The notes under the pieces: model-generated | What the model was told of the DNA's origin: nothing | Database searches by the model: none | Seen by the model: the letters and a program-made list of their open reading frames with translations, nothing else | Assembly: GCA_041391765.1 (NCBI GenBank) | Contig: JAWKNJ010000027.1 | Location: 25,810 to 89,809 of the forward strand | Direction of reading: 5' to 3' | DNA: 64,000 nucleotides | Origin: SHAN690 sp041391765 | Lineage (GTDB): Bacteria; Bacteroidota; Bacteroidia; Flavobacteriales_G; Salibacteraceae | Shown here: positions 25,189 to 33,910 of the stretch, in pieces | Position numbering within the stretch: position 1 is the stretch's first letter | Layout of the letters: each line of letters begins with the position of its first letter | Program-made: the position numbers and the translations under genes

Positions 25189-27223
25189 TGAACTTTCTTA
25201 AAAACCACTCGATTGAAATCAAGAGCAGAATCAAAAATGCCAAAGATTTCCATTCAACCAAGGATGTCCACTCTTTCGTGGTGTGAATAACCGGCTTGGC
25301 GGTTTCTAAATTCAACAATGCCTTAATCAATGAATCGCTTTGTTGAGGATGGAACATTCGTCCATTATTTAGGGCAGTCCATTGCGTAATCAGATCATAA
25401 TCAGCGCGCAGATGAACAAACTCCGCTTTATTTTCATTCACCAAAAACTCTCCGGTTTGGGTGAATCGTTCACCATCTAATTGAGCCTCGGCCGTCCACT
25501 TGTAGTCTCCGGCCGCCAGTGTGCCCAATGATAAACGAAATGCCCGACCATTGTTCTGAAAGCGAAAGTCAAATTCCTTATTGTTAGAATCGGTCAGCGT
25601 GAGTCGAATATCGGCTTCATTGTTCAGCTCATATGACTCATTGTAAAATTCGGCATCAAAAGCAACTTCATTTCCCTCCTCCAGCTTCTCCGGTGAAGTG
25701 ATATTTAATCGAGTTCGCTTTTGTTTTAATGCCAAATACTGAGCTGATTTAATCATAATTTGATCTGCCCAAGTTCCATTGTTGCGCATGCGATCAAACA
25801 ATCTCCACTTCCACCAACCTTCTCCTGTGAGCACTGCCCGCTTCCAACCCTCCAATTCAGAAAAAATAAGTAAAGGCTTATCTGTCTCGATAGAGCCAAC
25901 TCGTTGATTGAGTGCCGCATAGGTTTCGCCTGTCACCTTATAATCACCGAAAATCACACTCAAGGGTGGAAAGCGGTTCAAGTCAGGGTTCTTGGGAGGA
26001 TTGAACAAATTGAAGCTGCCGTTGATCCAAGCTCCTGCTTCATCTGTGTTCTTTCGATTCGAAACTATGTTCAAACCAAGATTCATGCGCTCGAAGTGAA
26101 GCAAACTCACACCCTTTGTCAACACAGAAAGCACCGGAACCTTCTTATCTCTGATTCCTTTGACTTTGTTCAGATCATTCGCATCAGTTGGAAGTCCATG
26201 CAATATGACCAGATCTATATTCTCCAGATTCATATCCCAATCTTCGGCCAAGGCAGTCGACACTTCATATTGGTCGTTGGATTCAATAGCCAACCGAATA
26301 GCGGCAACATCTGGGTGCGGACTCTTTGCCACGATAAGCACCTTTGTTCGATTGTCCAGAACATCCACAAAAAATTGAGCAGAATTGTTGGTTTTGTTTG
26401 GCTCTTGGTCAAATTCCGTGGCTAGCACCGAGTAGCGATTCAAGCCCACTTGAGTAGCCTTAAGCTTAAAGACAAGTTCGCTGCTCTGCTCGTTATCAGC
26501 TATAGACACTCGCTGACTTGCAACAACTTCAGTCCCTTTAAGAAGCTTAATTTCGGCTTCATCGCCTTTGAGTTTGACTGTTTTGTATCGAACCCTCACT
26601 TCAAATTCATTCCCGAAATAAACCAGCCTATTGTTGAGCACCTCTGTAAGCTGCATGTCCGGCTTGGCCGCTGAATCTCCTAATGCGAGAGCAAAGAGCG
26701 AAGTGCCCGAATTGAAACTTAAGTACCGCGGATCAGCCCCAATTGTTTGAACACCGTCAGTTGATACGACAACTGCCCCAACATTCTGATTGTAATACCT
26801 TTCGTTTACCTCACCAACGACAGCTTCGTAGTTGGTTTGGAATGGATCAATCTGATCAGCAGAAGCATTTCCACCAAATCGCAGAAAGTCGATCTGATAC
26901 TTGGATTCAAGTTCTTCCAAGTTGTTGGAAATGATTTGTCTCGCGATTCCCCGATCATTTGAATCTATGGATAAGGATAAGTCGTCAAACACAACCAACT
27001 TTGGCTTCTCCGTGTCATTGACCAATGAAATCAGAAATGGCTCAAGCAAAAGAAATCCAACAACTGCAATTACCACAAAACGCAGCACAGCCAACAAGAA
27101 ACGAAGCCTATCATTCCAGTCTTCATAAGGCCGCTTATGAAAATAGAGCAGCCACCCCACCCACGCACTCAAAGGAATGATGAGCAGCAGCCAAAGAATC
27201 GAATGTTCAACGATAAGCTGCAT
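25175..27223 (-). CDS. Large membrane-anchored VWA/BatA-like protein
   Basis: 682 residues with two N-terminal membrane helices (ILWLLLIIPLSAWVGWLLYF; FLLAVLRFVVIAVVGFLLLE) and one at the C-terminus (LAFLILLLISIEWFL). The central part resembles a Bacteroidota family with a vWA-like fold (KLVVFDDLSLSIDSND, with a D-x-S-x-S pattern near the start of the strand) followed by Ig-like domains. Related proteins sit near BatA/BatD-type genes, but I cannot name this one. It follows fabG by 39 bases and is upstream of the lipoprotein gene. Confidence 0.72.
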   Translation of the reverse strand: MQLIVEHSILWLLLIIPLSAWVGWLLYFHKRPYEDWNDRLRFLLAVLRFVVIAVVGFLLLEPFLISLVNDTEKPKLVVFDDLSLSIDSNDRGIARQIISNNLEELESKYQIDFLRFGGNASADQIDPFQTNYEAVVGEVNERYYNQNVGAVVVSTDGVQTIGADPRYLSFNSGTSLFALALGDSAAKPDMQLTEVLNNRLVYFGNEFEVRVRYKTVKLKGDEAEIKLLKGTEVVASQRVSIADNEQSSELVFKLKATQVGLNRYSVLATEFDQEPNKTNNSAQFFVDVLDNRTKVLIVAKSPHPDVAAIRLAIESNDQYEVSTALAEDWDMNLENIDLVILHGLPTDANDLNKVKGIRDKKVPVLSVLTKGVSLLHFERMNLGLNIVSNRKNTDEAGAWINGSFNLFNPPKNPDLNRFPPLSVIFGDYKVTGETYAALNQRVGSIETDKPLLIFSELEGWKRAVLTGEGWWKWRLFDRMRNNGTWADQIMIKSAQYLALKQKRTRLNITSPEKLEEGNEVAFDAEFYNESYELNNEADIRLTLTDSNNKEFDFRFQNNGRAFRLSLGTLAAGDYKWTAEAQLDGERFTQTGEFLVNENKAEFVHLRADYDLITQWTALNNGRMFHPQQSDSLIKALLNLETAKPVIHTTKEWTSLVEWKSLAFLILLLISIEWFLRKFNGYY

Positions 27224-27262
27224 GTAATCTAGAAGACCGTGAAAGTCAGTCAGCTAAATAAA

Positions 27263-28009
27263 TCAGGTTAGCATTCCGCCATCCACATTGATGACTTGTC
27301 CGGTGATGTATGCAGACATAGTGCTAGCTAAGAACAGAGCTAAATTAGCCACGTCTTCAGGTGTGCCTCCACGCTTCAATGGAATAGCATCGCGCCATTG
27401 CTGCACCATGTTTTCATCCAATACACCTGTCATTTCGGTTTCGATGAACCCAGGAGCAATCGCATTACAACGAATGTTTCTGGACCCAAGCTCCAATGCA
27501 ATTGATTTGGTGAATCCTAAAATCCCAGCCTTAGATGCCGAATAGTTTGACTGTCCTGCATTTCCTTTCACACCAACTACGGAACTCATGTTGATGATGG
27601 ATCCGCTGCGCTGCTTAAGCATAGTGCGCTGAACAGCCTTGGTCATGTTGAATACTGACTTCATGTTGGTGTTGATGACTTCATCCCACTGTTCCTCACT
27701 CATCCTCATTAGCAAGGTGTCACGAGTGATACCGGCATTGTTTACCACCACATCAATACGTTCAAATTCCTTCACTACGTCATTAATCATGTTTTCGCAA
27801 TCAACATAGTTTGCCACATCAAACTTGTAGCCCTTCGCCTTAACACCCTTGGCCAAAAGATCAGCCTCCAAAGCCTTAGCCTTGTCATCTGATGATACGT
27901 ATGTAAATACAACTGTAGCTCCGTTATCTGCGAACAGCTCAGCAATGCTTCTTCCGATTCCGCGCGTGGCACCGGTGACAATGGCCACTTGATTTTCCAA
28001 CAATTTCAT
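27263..28009 (-). CDS. fabG: 3-oxoacyl-[acyl-carrier-protein] reductase
   Basis: Short-chain dehydrogenase/reductase of fatty acid synthesis, 248 residues. Motifs: VTGATRGIGRSIAE (NADPH-binding TGxxxGxG), NNAGITRDTLLMRM (diagnostic for FabG), SSVVG with the catalytic Ser, YSASK with Tyr and Lys, and APGFIETEMT near the end, plus ITGQVINVDGGM at the C-terminus. It is likely the first gene of the fabG, membrane protein, lipoprotein, hydrolase, Ste24 run. Confidence 0.96.
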   Translation of the reverse strand: MKLLENQVAIVTGATRGIGRSIAELFADNGATVVFTYVSSDDKAKALEADLLAKGVKAKGYKFDVANYVDCENMINDVVKEFERIDVVVNNAGITRDTLLMRMSEEQWDEVINTNMKSVFNMTKAVQRTMLKQRSGSIINMSSVVGVKGNAGQSNYSASKAGILGFTKSIALELGSRNIRCNAIAPGFIETEMTGVLDENMVQQWRDAIPLKRGGTPEDVANLALFLASTMSAYITGQVINVDGGMLT

Positions 28010-28091
28010 ATTCTACCTGATTTGGGTTCAAAGAAAATCATTCGATTGAACGAATACTAATTGAATGACACTCAACTATGAACAAATAAAA

Positions 28092-28121
28092 AGCGCAGAC
28101 CGTTCATGAACGGTCTGCGCT
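28092..28121 (-). terminator. Perfect 30-base palindromic terminator
   Basis: AGCGCAGACCGTTCA is followed by its exact reverse complement TGAACGGTCTGCGCT with no spacer. On the minus strand the arm is followed by TTTTTATTTG. It lies 20 bases after the stop of the His-rich gene and should end its transcript. The core TCATGA must form the loop. Confidence 0.85.
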
Positions 28122-28141
28122 CAATTTAAAATATCTAACTA

Positions 28142-28339
28142 TTAGTGAGAACCGTGATCGTCATGCGCCTCATGATTTCCATGAGCTTCATGTGATTCTG
28201 CCGCTTCGCCATGAGCTTCATGACCCTGCTCAACATGAGCACCACAAGATTCATCGCACTTACTGTCCGCCATTTGGAACATGAAGCACAACAGTCCAAC
28301 TACAACTGCTCCTGCTATAAAGTTTATGTTTCGTAACAT
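28142..28339 (-). CDS. Small His-rich membrane protein
   Basis: 65 residues from ATG 28339 (an in-frame TTG lies seven codons earlier). One hydrophobic helix (INFIAGAVVVGLLCFMF) is followed by DSKCDESCGAHVEQGHEAH and a His/Glu/Ala-rich tail (HEAHGNHEAHDDHGSH), giving about ten histidines and two cysteines in the last 40 residues. The tail looks like a metal-binding (Zn, Ni, Cu) store or chelator exposed on the outer face. I do not recognise the family; metal binding is inference. It has its own perfect terminator. Confidence 0.75.
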   Translation of the reverse strand: MLRNINFIAGAVVVGLLCFMFQMADSKCDESCGAHVEQGHEAHGEAAESHEAHGNHEAHDDHGSH

Positions 28340-28501
28340 TTGAATTCTGGTTTGAAGCAAAGTAAGCGCATTTGACTTTATCTAAAATTCCGAATGTGCT
28401 TCACGGGTTGATCCATTGTGCTAAACTCATAATCAAATTCCATGAAACCACAATAATCATCGATTTATTTTAATATTTTAGCGACAAACAAAAGCACTGC
28501 T

Positions 28502-29407
28502 ATGAAATCACACACTTTTCTTCTAGCTCTTTGCTTCGGTGCCCTTTCTATACATGGAATATCTCAAACTGATATAATCTATTCCCAAACCCTCGCAAAT
28601 CCGACAAACTTGTTTCCTGAGCTAACCGGCTGGCATGGAGGAATACAGATGAATGCGGGGTACAGAAATCAATGGCCAGGTATTGCCACCACGAATGTCG
28701 GCTACGCCATAGGAGTTGATGGTTATGTCCATTCCATTAGATCAGGTATTGGCATCAATGCAAATCATTATCAAGTGGGTAGTGCCATCCAAAACTCAAA
28801 CTATGTTGATCTTAATGTTGCCCCGAAAATTCAGCTTGGGGATCAATTGGTCGTTTCACCTGCGCTCTCAGTTCGAATTGGGCAAATATCCATCGACTGG
28901 AGTCAATTCGGTCCAAGCATGAATCCTATTTCCAGCAGCATTAATTATCTGTCATTTGGAGCAGGCGTTGGTTTGATTCGAAACCAAACCTTCATTCTGG
29001 CGCATACCGCCAATCTTAATCAGCCAAATATTTCATTCTTCGCATCCTCAGAAAGTCGAATTCCCCGGACGTATCAATTGCTCGCGGGTAGGAATTTCAT
29101 GCTTGGTTCATTTACGCTCACGCCCAGCTGCTCCTATCAAAGAATGAGTTCATTTAATTACCTAAATATTACATTCAATGCCCAATACAAGTCAATATAT
29201 GCCGGGATCAGGTATGCCTACAACAATGCAATTGGAGTTGCTGCGGGTTATGAAATCGAAGAGCGTCTGCGCTTATCCTATTCTTACGATTATTACACAT
29301 CGATCCTTGGTCTTTCCAACGCTGGATCGCATGAGCTTGCTTTGCGCATTTGGTTATTTAAAGACAAAGCCAAAAAACAGTTCGTCTCCAACCTGCCTTT
29401 GATGTAG
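28502..29407 (+). CDS. PorP/SprF-family T9SS outer-membrane protein
   Basis: 301 residues with a signal peptide (MKSHTFLLALCFGALSIHGI, cleaved before SQT). The start TDIIYSQTLANPTNLFPELTG, the following MNAGYRNQWPG with Tyr/Trp-rich strand, and the final SHELALRIWLF match the PorP/SprF family of type IX secretion beta-barrels. Members bind PorE/SprD-like partners or help with gliding adhesin secretion. No other T9SS core genes (PorK, L, M, N, Sov) are in the window, so this is probably an SprF-like paralogue linked to a specific cargo elsewhere. Confidence 0.9.
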   Translation: MKSHTFLLALCFGALSIHGISQTDIIYSQTLANPTNLFPELTGWHGGIQMNAGYRNQWPGIATTNVGYAIGVDGYVHSIRSGIGINANHYQVGSAIQNSNYVDLNVAPKIQLGDQLVVSPALSVRIGQISIDWSQFGPSMNPISSSINYLSFGAGVGLIRNQTFILAHTANLNQPNISFFASSESRIPRTYQLLAGRNFMLGSFTLTPSCSYQRMSSFNYLNITFNAQYKSIYAGIRYAYNNAIGVAAGYEIEERLRLSYSYDYYTSILGLSNAGSHELALRIWLFKDKAKKQFVSNLPLM

Positions 29408-29428
29408 ACATACAAGAATTCAGAACAC

Positions 29429-29458
29429 AAAAAAACCGCTGAGTAACACCCAACGGTT
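29429..29458 (-). terminator. Intrinsic terminator of sucD
   Basis: The minus-strand RNA can form an 8-bp stem (AACCGUUG with CAGCGGUU, one G-U pair) around a 9-base loop, followed by a short U-run. It starts 22 bases after the sucD stop. Confidence 0.7.
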
Positions 29459-29479
29459 CTTCAATTTCATCAGGTTCGA

Positions 29480-30361
29480 TTATGCCGTAACGCCCATCAC
29501 CTCAGCCATGATCTTTCCAATAGTGGCCGGAGACTCAGCGACATGAAGGCCGCATTCACGCATGATTTTCATTTTGGCAGCAGCAGTGTCATCAGCCCCA
29601 CCTACGATGGCGCCAGCGTGACCCATTCTTCTTCCTTTTGGAGCAGTTTGTCCGGCAATAAACCCAACAACGGGTTTCTTGTTTCCATTGGCTTGAATCC
29701 AACGAGAAGCGTCTGCTTCTAGGTTACCGCCAATCTCTCCAATCATAACTATGCCTTCCGTTTCAGGATCGTTCATGAATAGCTCAACCGCTTCACGTGT
29801 TGTTGTTCCAATGATCGGGTCTCCTCCAATTCCAATAGCCGTAGAAATTCCCATTCCGGCCTTTACCACTTGATCTGCTGCTTCGTAAGTCAATGTTCCC
29901 GATTTAGAAACAATACCGATGTTTCCTTTCTTAAACACAAAACCCGGCATGATGCCAACCTTAGCCTCACCCGGAGTAATGATCCCAGGACAGTTTGGCC
30001 CAATCAGTCGGCAACCTTTGTCGCTGATGTATTCCTTCACTTTCACCATATCATTCACAGGAATTCCTTCTGTGATAGCAACAATAACTTTAATGCCTGC
30101 TTCCGCAGCTTCCATTATCGCATCACCAGCAAATGCAGGTGGCACAAAAATGATACTGACGTTTGCACCAGTATTTTTTACAGCATGCTCAACTGTATTA
30201 AACACAGGCTTGTCAAGGTGCTTCTGTCCGCCTTTATTCGGTGTGACACCTCCTACTACGTTCGTTCCGTATGCAATCATTTGCTCTGCATGGAACGTTC
30301 CCTCGCTACCGGTAAACCCTTGAACAATTACCTTCGATTCTTTGTTAACTAATACACTCAT
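29480..30361 (-). CDS. sucD: Succinate--CoA ligase (ADP/GDP-forming) subunit alpha
   Basis: 293 residues from ATG 30361 (MSVLVNKESKVIVQGFTGSE); the frame is open further but that region carries the promoter. TCA-cycle enzyme making succinate and ATP/GTP from succinyl-CoA. Motifs: GFTGSEGTFHAEQM (CoA-binding), GPNCPGIITPGEAKVGIMPG, and GHAGAIVGG with the phospho-His. The partner sucC is not in the window. Confidence 0.96.
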   Translation of the reverse strand: MSVLVNKESKVIVQGFTGSEGTFHAEQMIAYGTNVVGGVTPNKGGQKHLDKPVFNTVEHAVKNTGANVSIIFVPPAFAGDAIMEAAEAGIKVIVAITEGIPVNDMVKVKEYISDKGCRLIGPNCPGIITPGEAKVGIMPGFVFKKGNIGIVSKSGTLTYEAADQVVKAGMGISTAIGIGGDPIIGTTTREAVELFMNDPETEGIVMIGEIGGNLEADASRWIQANGNKKPVVGFIAGQTAPKGRRMGHAGAIVGGADDTAAAKMKIMRECGLHVAESPATIGKIMAEVMGVTA

Positions 30362-30367
30362 GCCTTC

Positions 30368-31579
30368 TTGAATTGGTGGCCGAAAATAGACATTAGCGCT
30401 CGTTGTCAAAAGTTATTTCGAGGGCATTTGTGTATTCTTATTTTTTGCCTGCATTTTCCTTGGTCAGCGCTCGCTCAATTGAATTCGGCTTACCTAGAGA
30501 CGAGCGCTTTCTACGGATCGATTCTACCGATATATCCAAATTTCCCAAGCAGCGACCAACATATCGTTGGACAACTTGCACTATCACTTCGAAAAAGTTC
30601 CATCGCAAACACCGAATTCGGTCATCCACATTCCGGAATCGCACTATCCTACCATGACTTTGGTAATAAGAAGGTGTTTGGTTATGGACTTGGCTTACAA
30701 TATCAAATCACCTTCGAGCAATCATTAACTCGGAAATTAAGTGTCATTGAACGATTCAAACCAGGTGTTATCTACAGTTCGAAGCCATATCACTACATCA
30801 ACAACACGAGTAACATCGTTTTTGGCTCTCATTACACCGCATTGATGGGGATTTCTGTTGGCCTTAATTACCGATTAGCACCCAAAATTTCTCTATTGCT
30901 GGAAGGAAGTCTATGGCACGCATCAAACGGACATACTGACCTTCCAAATGTCGGAATGAATTCACCAATGGTCGGTTTGACTCTGCGCTATCAACTTTCA
31001 AATTCGGATACGTGTTCTAAACCAAATAAATGCTTGCGTTATGAAAACAAATTTGGTCTGATCGGCTTTTCCACAATTGGAATAAACCAGGCAGGTGGAA
31101 CAACAAGACCTGTTAATGGTGATTACTATCAAAAATATCTTGGTGGCCTTGGTGTGTTTTGGAGAACACGATCCATTCACCGATGGTCTCTGACGATGGA
31201 AACTTATTATGACCAGACTTACCGACTATGGAACGAAACTCAGGAATGGGCTAGCTCCAACAATATCCAAGAATCAATGGCAGTGATGATTATGTTGGGG
31301 CACGAATGGTTATATCAGAGATGGTCACTATTGATCAATGGAGGTATTAATATTCACAACCCCACACTGGACAGGATCATAACTCGAGTTGAATCAGAAA
31401 GCATCGCAAACACCATCAAACGTTATGCTCCTGGTCGTTTTGCCATTCGATATTACTTAAGTCATCCTTGGAAACATGAAAGCTCGGCTTTTGTCCAAGC
31501 TGGGATAAAGTCAAATTTTGGTCAAGCAGACTTTTTGGAATTCGGAGCAGGCTTCGTTATCTCAGGTCAGAAACGCTAA
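30368..31579 (+). CDS. Acyloxyacyl hydrolase / PagL-like lipid A deacylase family protein
   Basis: About 400 residues with a signal peptide (LFRGHLCILIFCLHFPWSA, cleaved before QLN). The central motif LLLEGSLWHASNGHTDLPNV matches the PagL/acyloxyacyl hydrolase signature (H-x-S-N with the catalytic His and Ser); most of the rest alternates strands of a barrel. Homologues remove the 3-O acyl chain of lipid A in the outer membrane. The 5' end is uncertain: the listed start is a TTG with only seven bases to the sucD start, and no ATG lies before the signal peptide. The 3' end overlaps the next gene by 23 bases, tail to tail. Confidence 0.8.
   Translation: MNWWPKIDISARCQKLFRGHLCILIFCLHFPWSALAQLNSAYLETSAFYGSILPIYPNFPSSDQHIVGQLALSLRKSSIANTEFGHPHSGIALSYHDFGNKKVFGYGLGLQYQITFEQSLTRKLSVIERFKPGVIYSSKPYHYINNTSNIVFGSHYTALMGISVGLNYRLAPKISLLLEGSLWHASNGHTDLPNVGMNSPMVGLTLRYQLSNSDTCSKPNKCLRYENKFGLIGFSTIGINQAGGTTRPVNGDYYQKYLGGLGVFWRTRSIHRWSLTMETYYDQTYRLWNETQEWASSNNIQESMAVMIMLGHEWLYQRWSLLINGGINIHNPTLDRIITRVESESIANTIKRYAPGRFAIRYYLSHPWKHESSAFVQAGIKSNFGQADFLEFGAGFVISGQKR
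30381..30410 (-). promoter_or_regulatory. Promoter of sucD (TTTG-N18-TATTTTCG)
   Basis: On the minus strand TTTG (30410-30407), 18 bases, then TATTTTCG (30388-30381), one base from the TAnnTTTG consensus. It lies 19 bases upstream of the favoured ATG and inside the first codons of the divergent acyloxyacyl hydrolase. Confidence 0.55.
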
Positions 31580-32528
31580 GTTGAATAATCGATGATTCAC
31601 TGGAAGTGAGAATCAATCGATCTCCACTCCAATAACCATCGATTAAGTCTCCCACATCTTCCAAATCAAACCATTGGAGCGTTTGTCCGTTGTTCGCAGA
31701 ATAAGCCAATTGACCAGTATTTGCCAAAATGATCAGTTCCTCATTGATTCGAAGCAAACGATTAACGGCTCTCAGCTTTTTTGATTTTTGAATCCGGCTC
31801 CAATTTTCTCCCCCATCGTTCGATTTATACAAATCGCCTTCATACGTAACCAAAACACCTTCAACATGGTTCAAAAAATTAATGTCCGCTGCGAATACGT
31901 TGTCAAGTTCAATCCTTTTCCAAGTGGGATTTGATTTAGTGGTCTTCAATAAAATTCCATCTCCCCCAACCCAAGCGCTGTAATGATTGACATCACCGAA
32001 TGCAGCGAGCGACCTGATCTCATTATCGTATTCGGCTGGATTCCATGATTGCCCCGAATCTGACGAATGATAGGCCACACCAAAAGCCAGCTTACCTCCG
32101 GCTACCATGAATAGTTCCGCATTCACATGTTCGATCCGTCTCAATGGATGCTTGTAAAGGTCTCCAACCCAATCCACTTGATTCCACCAATACGTTTGAA
32201 AATGACGCAAATCTTTACTTGTAACCAAGTCCACCGAATCCAACCCAATATACCAGCGATCATCGAAAAGCTTTACATCATAAACCTCATTCTTCAACGT
32301 TGAAGTGCATACTTCAAAATGAGAAAGCGTAGCATCTGCTACCAACAAAAAACCTTGTCCAGACACGTCCCCTCCAGCCAGCACAAGACTATCTCCGAAT
32401 GCCTCTATGCACCTGACTTTTCCAGAAACCGGAAGTTCAAAAACGTCAAAATCGACTATTGTTTTATCCTTCCTGCAGGAAACAGTAAAAACAAAAAGAA
32501 TTGCATAAAAGCACCATCGTTGGGACAT
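31557..32528 (-). CDS. BNR/Ycf48-like beta-propeller lipoprotein
   Basis: 323 residues from ATG 32528 (MSQRWCFYAILFVFTVSC, Cys18 as lipid anchor). The body contains Asp-box/BNR turns spaced about 90 residues: SSDSGQSW, SNDGGENW and SANNGQTLQW, typical of sialidase-like or Ycf48-like propellers. The rest is regular strands. No catalytic residues are visible. A candidate -7 box (TACTTTCG, 32541-32534) lies five bases before the ATG. It overlaps the convergent hydrolase gene by 23 bases. Confidence 0.78.
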   Translation of the reverse strand: MSQRWCFYAILFVFTVSCRKDKTIVDFDVFELPVSGKVRCIEAFGDSLVLAGGDVSGQGFLLVADATLSHFEVCTSTLKNEVYDVKLFDDRWYIGLDSVDLVTSKDLRHFQTYWWNQVDWVGDLYKHPLRRIEHVNAELFMVAGGKLAFGVAYHSSDSGQSWNPAEYDNEIRSLAAFGDVNHYSAWVGGDGILLKTTKSNPTWKRIELDNVFAADINFLNHVEGVLVTYEGDLYKSNDGGENWSRIQKSKKLRAVNRLLRINEELIILANTGQLAYSANNGQTLQWFDLEDVGDLIDGYWSGDRLILTSSESSIIQLSVSDLR

Positions 32529-32571
32529 CGGAACGAAAGTATTGTGGATTGTGAAATTACCTTCGTGTCCG

Positions 32572-33900
32572 ATGATTTTCCATGATACAATTGTTGCGCT
32601 CAGCACGCCATCCGGTGAAGGAGCAATCGGAGTGATACGTCTTTCGGGCGCGAATGCCTTTGAAATCATTAATCGACATGTAAACGATACCAATGAGAAA
32701 CTGAGTTTCGGTCGATTTCGCATTGGTGAAGATGTTTTGGATGAAGTCATTGTGTGCCGATTTGCATCTCCTAAATCCTACACAGGAGAGGATGTCTGCG
32801 AGATTTCATTTCACGGTTCCAGTTACATTTTGAATCGCGCTATGGAATCGCTTATTGAGTCTGGCGCCAGGCTAGCCGAACCAGGTGAGTTCACCCAGCG
32901 AGCTTTCTTAAACGGAAAAATGGACTTGAGCCAAGCAGAGGCAGTGGCAGATTTGATTGCCTCCGAATCAGCAGCCGAGCATAAGTTGGCAATGCACCAG
33001 ATGCGTGGTGGGTTTTCGAAAGAGATTAAAACCCTTCGCGAAGAGCTGATTCACTTCGCAAGTCTGATTGAATTGGAACTTGACTTTGGTGAAGAAGATG
33101 TCGAGTTCGCGCAACGAAGCGACCTCAAAGCCCTCATCGAAAAAATTCAATCATACGTCCAAAATCTGATTGAGTCTTTCCGATTTGGCAATGCTATCAA
33201 ACAGGGAGTTCCTGTCGCCATTATTGGCAAACCGAACGCAGGGAAGTCTACGCTATTGAATGCACTGTTGAATGATGATAAAGCAATTGTTTCTGACATA
33301 GCGGGCACGACAAGAGATTCTATTGAAGACATCACAACAATCAACGGCATAAAATTTCGCTTCATTGATACTGCAGGAATTCGAGAAACGTCTGATGAAA
33401 TTGAAGCTATGGGCGTTGAACGCAGCTATGCCAAAATGAAGCAGGCAGCGATTGTGATTTACCTGTTTGACAGCCGCGATGAACAAAGCGAACACCTCAA
33501 AATAATCGAGGACTTAAAGGGCCAAATAAGCGCAGAAACGGCCCTGATCACGGTGGCGAATAAAAGCGATATTTCGGTGTCCTCAATTAAGGCCGACTTG
33601 AAAATTGCAGCTAAAAGCGGCCATGGCCTGAACGAACTCAGACAATTGTTGAGCAATCAATTGAAATTGACGCATACACAGTCTGACACGGTTGTTACGA
33701 ATACGCGCCACTTACAAGCACTAAAAGCCACACATGCCGCCCTAAGAAAAGCTTTCGAAGGAATTGAAACCGGATTGAGTGGCGACTTACTCGCATCTGA
33801 CATTCGAGAGTCATTGCATCACCTTGGCTCAATCACCGGAGAAATCACTACAGAAGATCTGCTTGGAAATATTTTTGGCAAGTTTTGTATTGGGAAATAA
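32572..33900 (+). CDS. mnmE: tRNA modification GTPase
   Basis: 442 residues from ATG 32572 (the frame is open ten codons upstream). With MnmG it installs the 5-carboxymethylaminomethyl group on U34 of several tRNAs. N-terminal formyl-THF-binding domain (DTIVALSTPSGEGAIGVIRLSG), then GTPase motifs GKPNAGKSTLLNALL, DTAGIRETSDE and TVANKSD, and the canonical C-terminus FCIGK. MnmG is not in the window. Confidence 0.97.
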   Translation: MIFHDTIVALSTPSGEGAIGVIRLSGANAFEIINRHVNDTNEKLSFGRFRIGEDVLDEVIVCRFASPKSYTGEDVCEISFHGSSYILNRAMESLIESGARLAEPGEFTQRAFLNGKMDLSQAEAVADLIASESAAEHKLAMHQMRGGFSKEIKTLREELIHFASLIELELDFGEEDVEFAQRSDLKALIEKIQSYVQNLIESFRFGNAIKQGVPVAIIGKPNAGKSTLLNALLNDDKAIVSDIAGTTRDSIEDITTINGIKFRFIDTAGIRETSDEIEAMGVERSYAKMKQAAIVIYLFDSRDEQSEHLKIIEDLKGQISAETALITVANKSDISVSSIKADLKIAAKSGHGLNELRQLLSNQLKLTHTQSDTVVTNTRHLQALKATHAALRKAFEGIETGLSGDLLASDIRESLHHLGSITGEITTEDLLGNIFGKFCIGK

Positions 33901-33910
33901 ACATTAGAGC

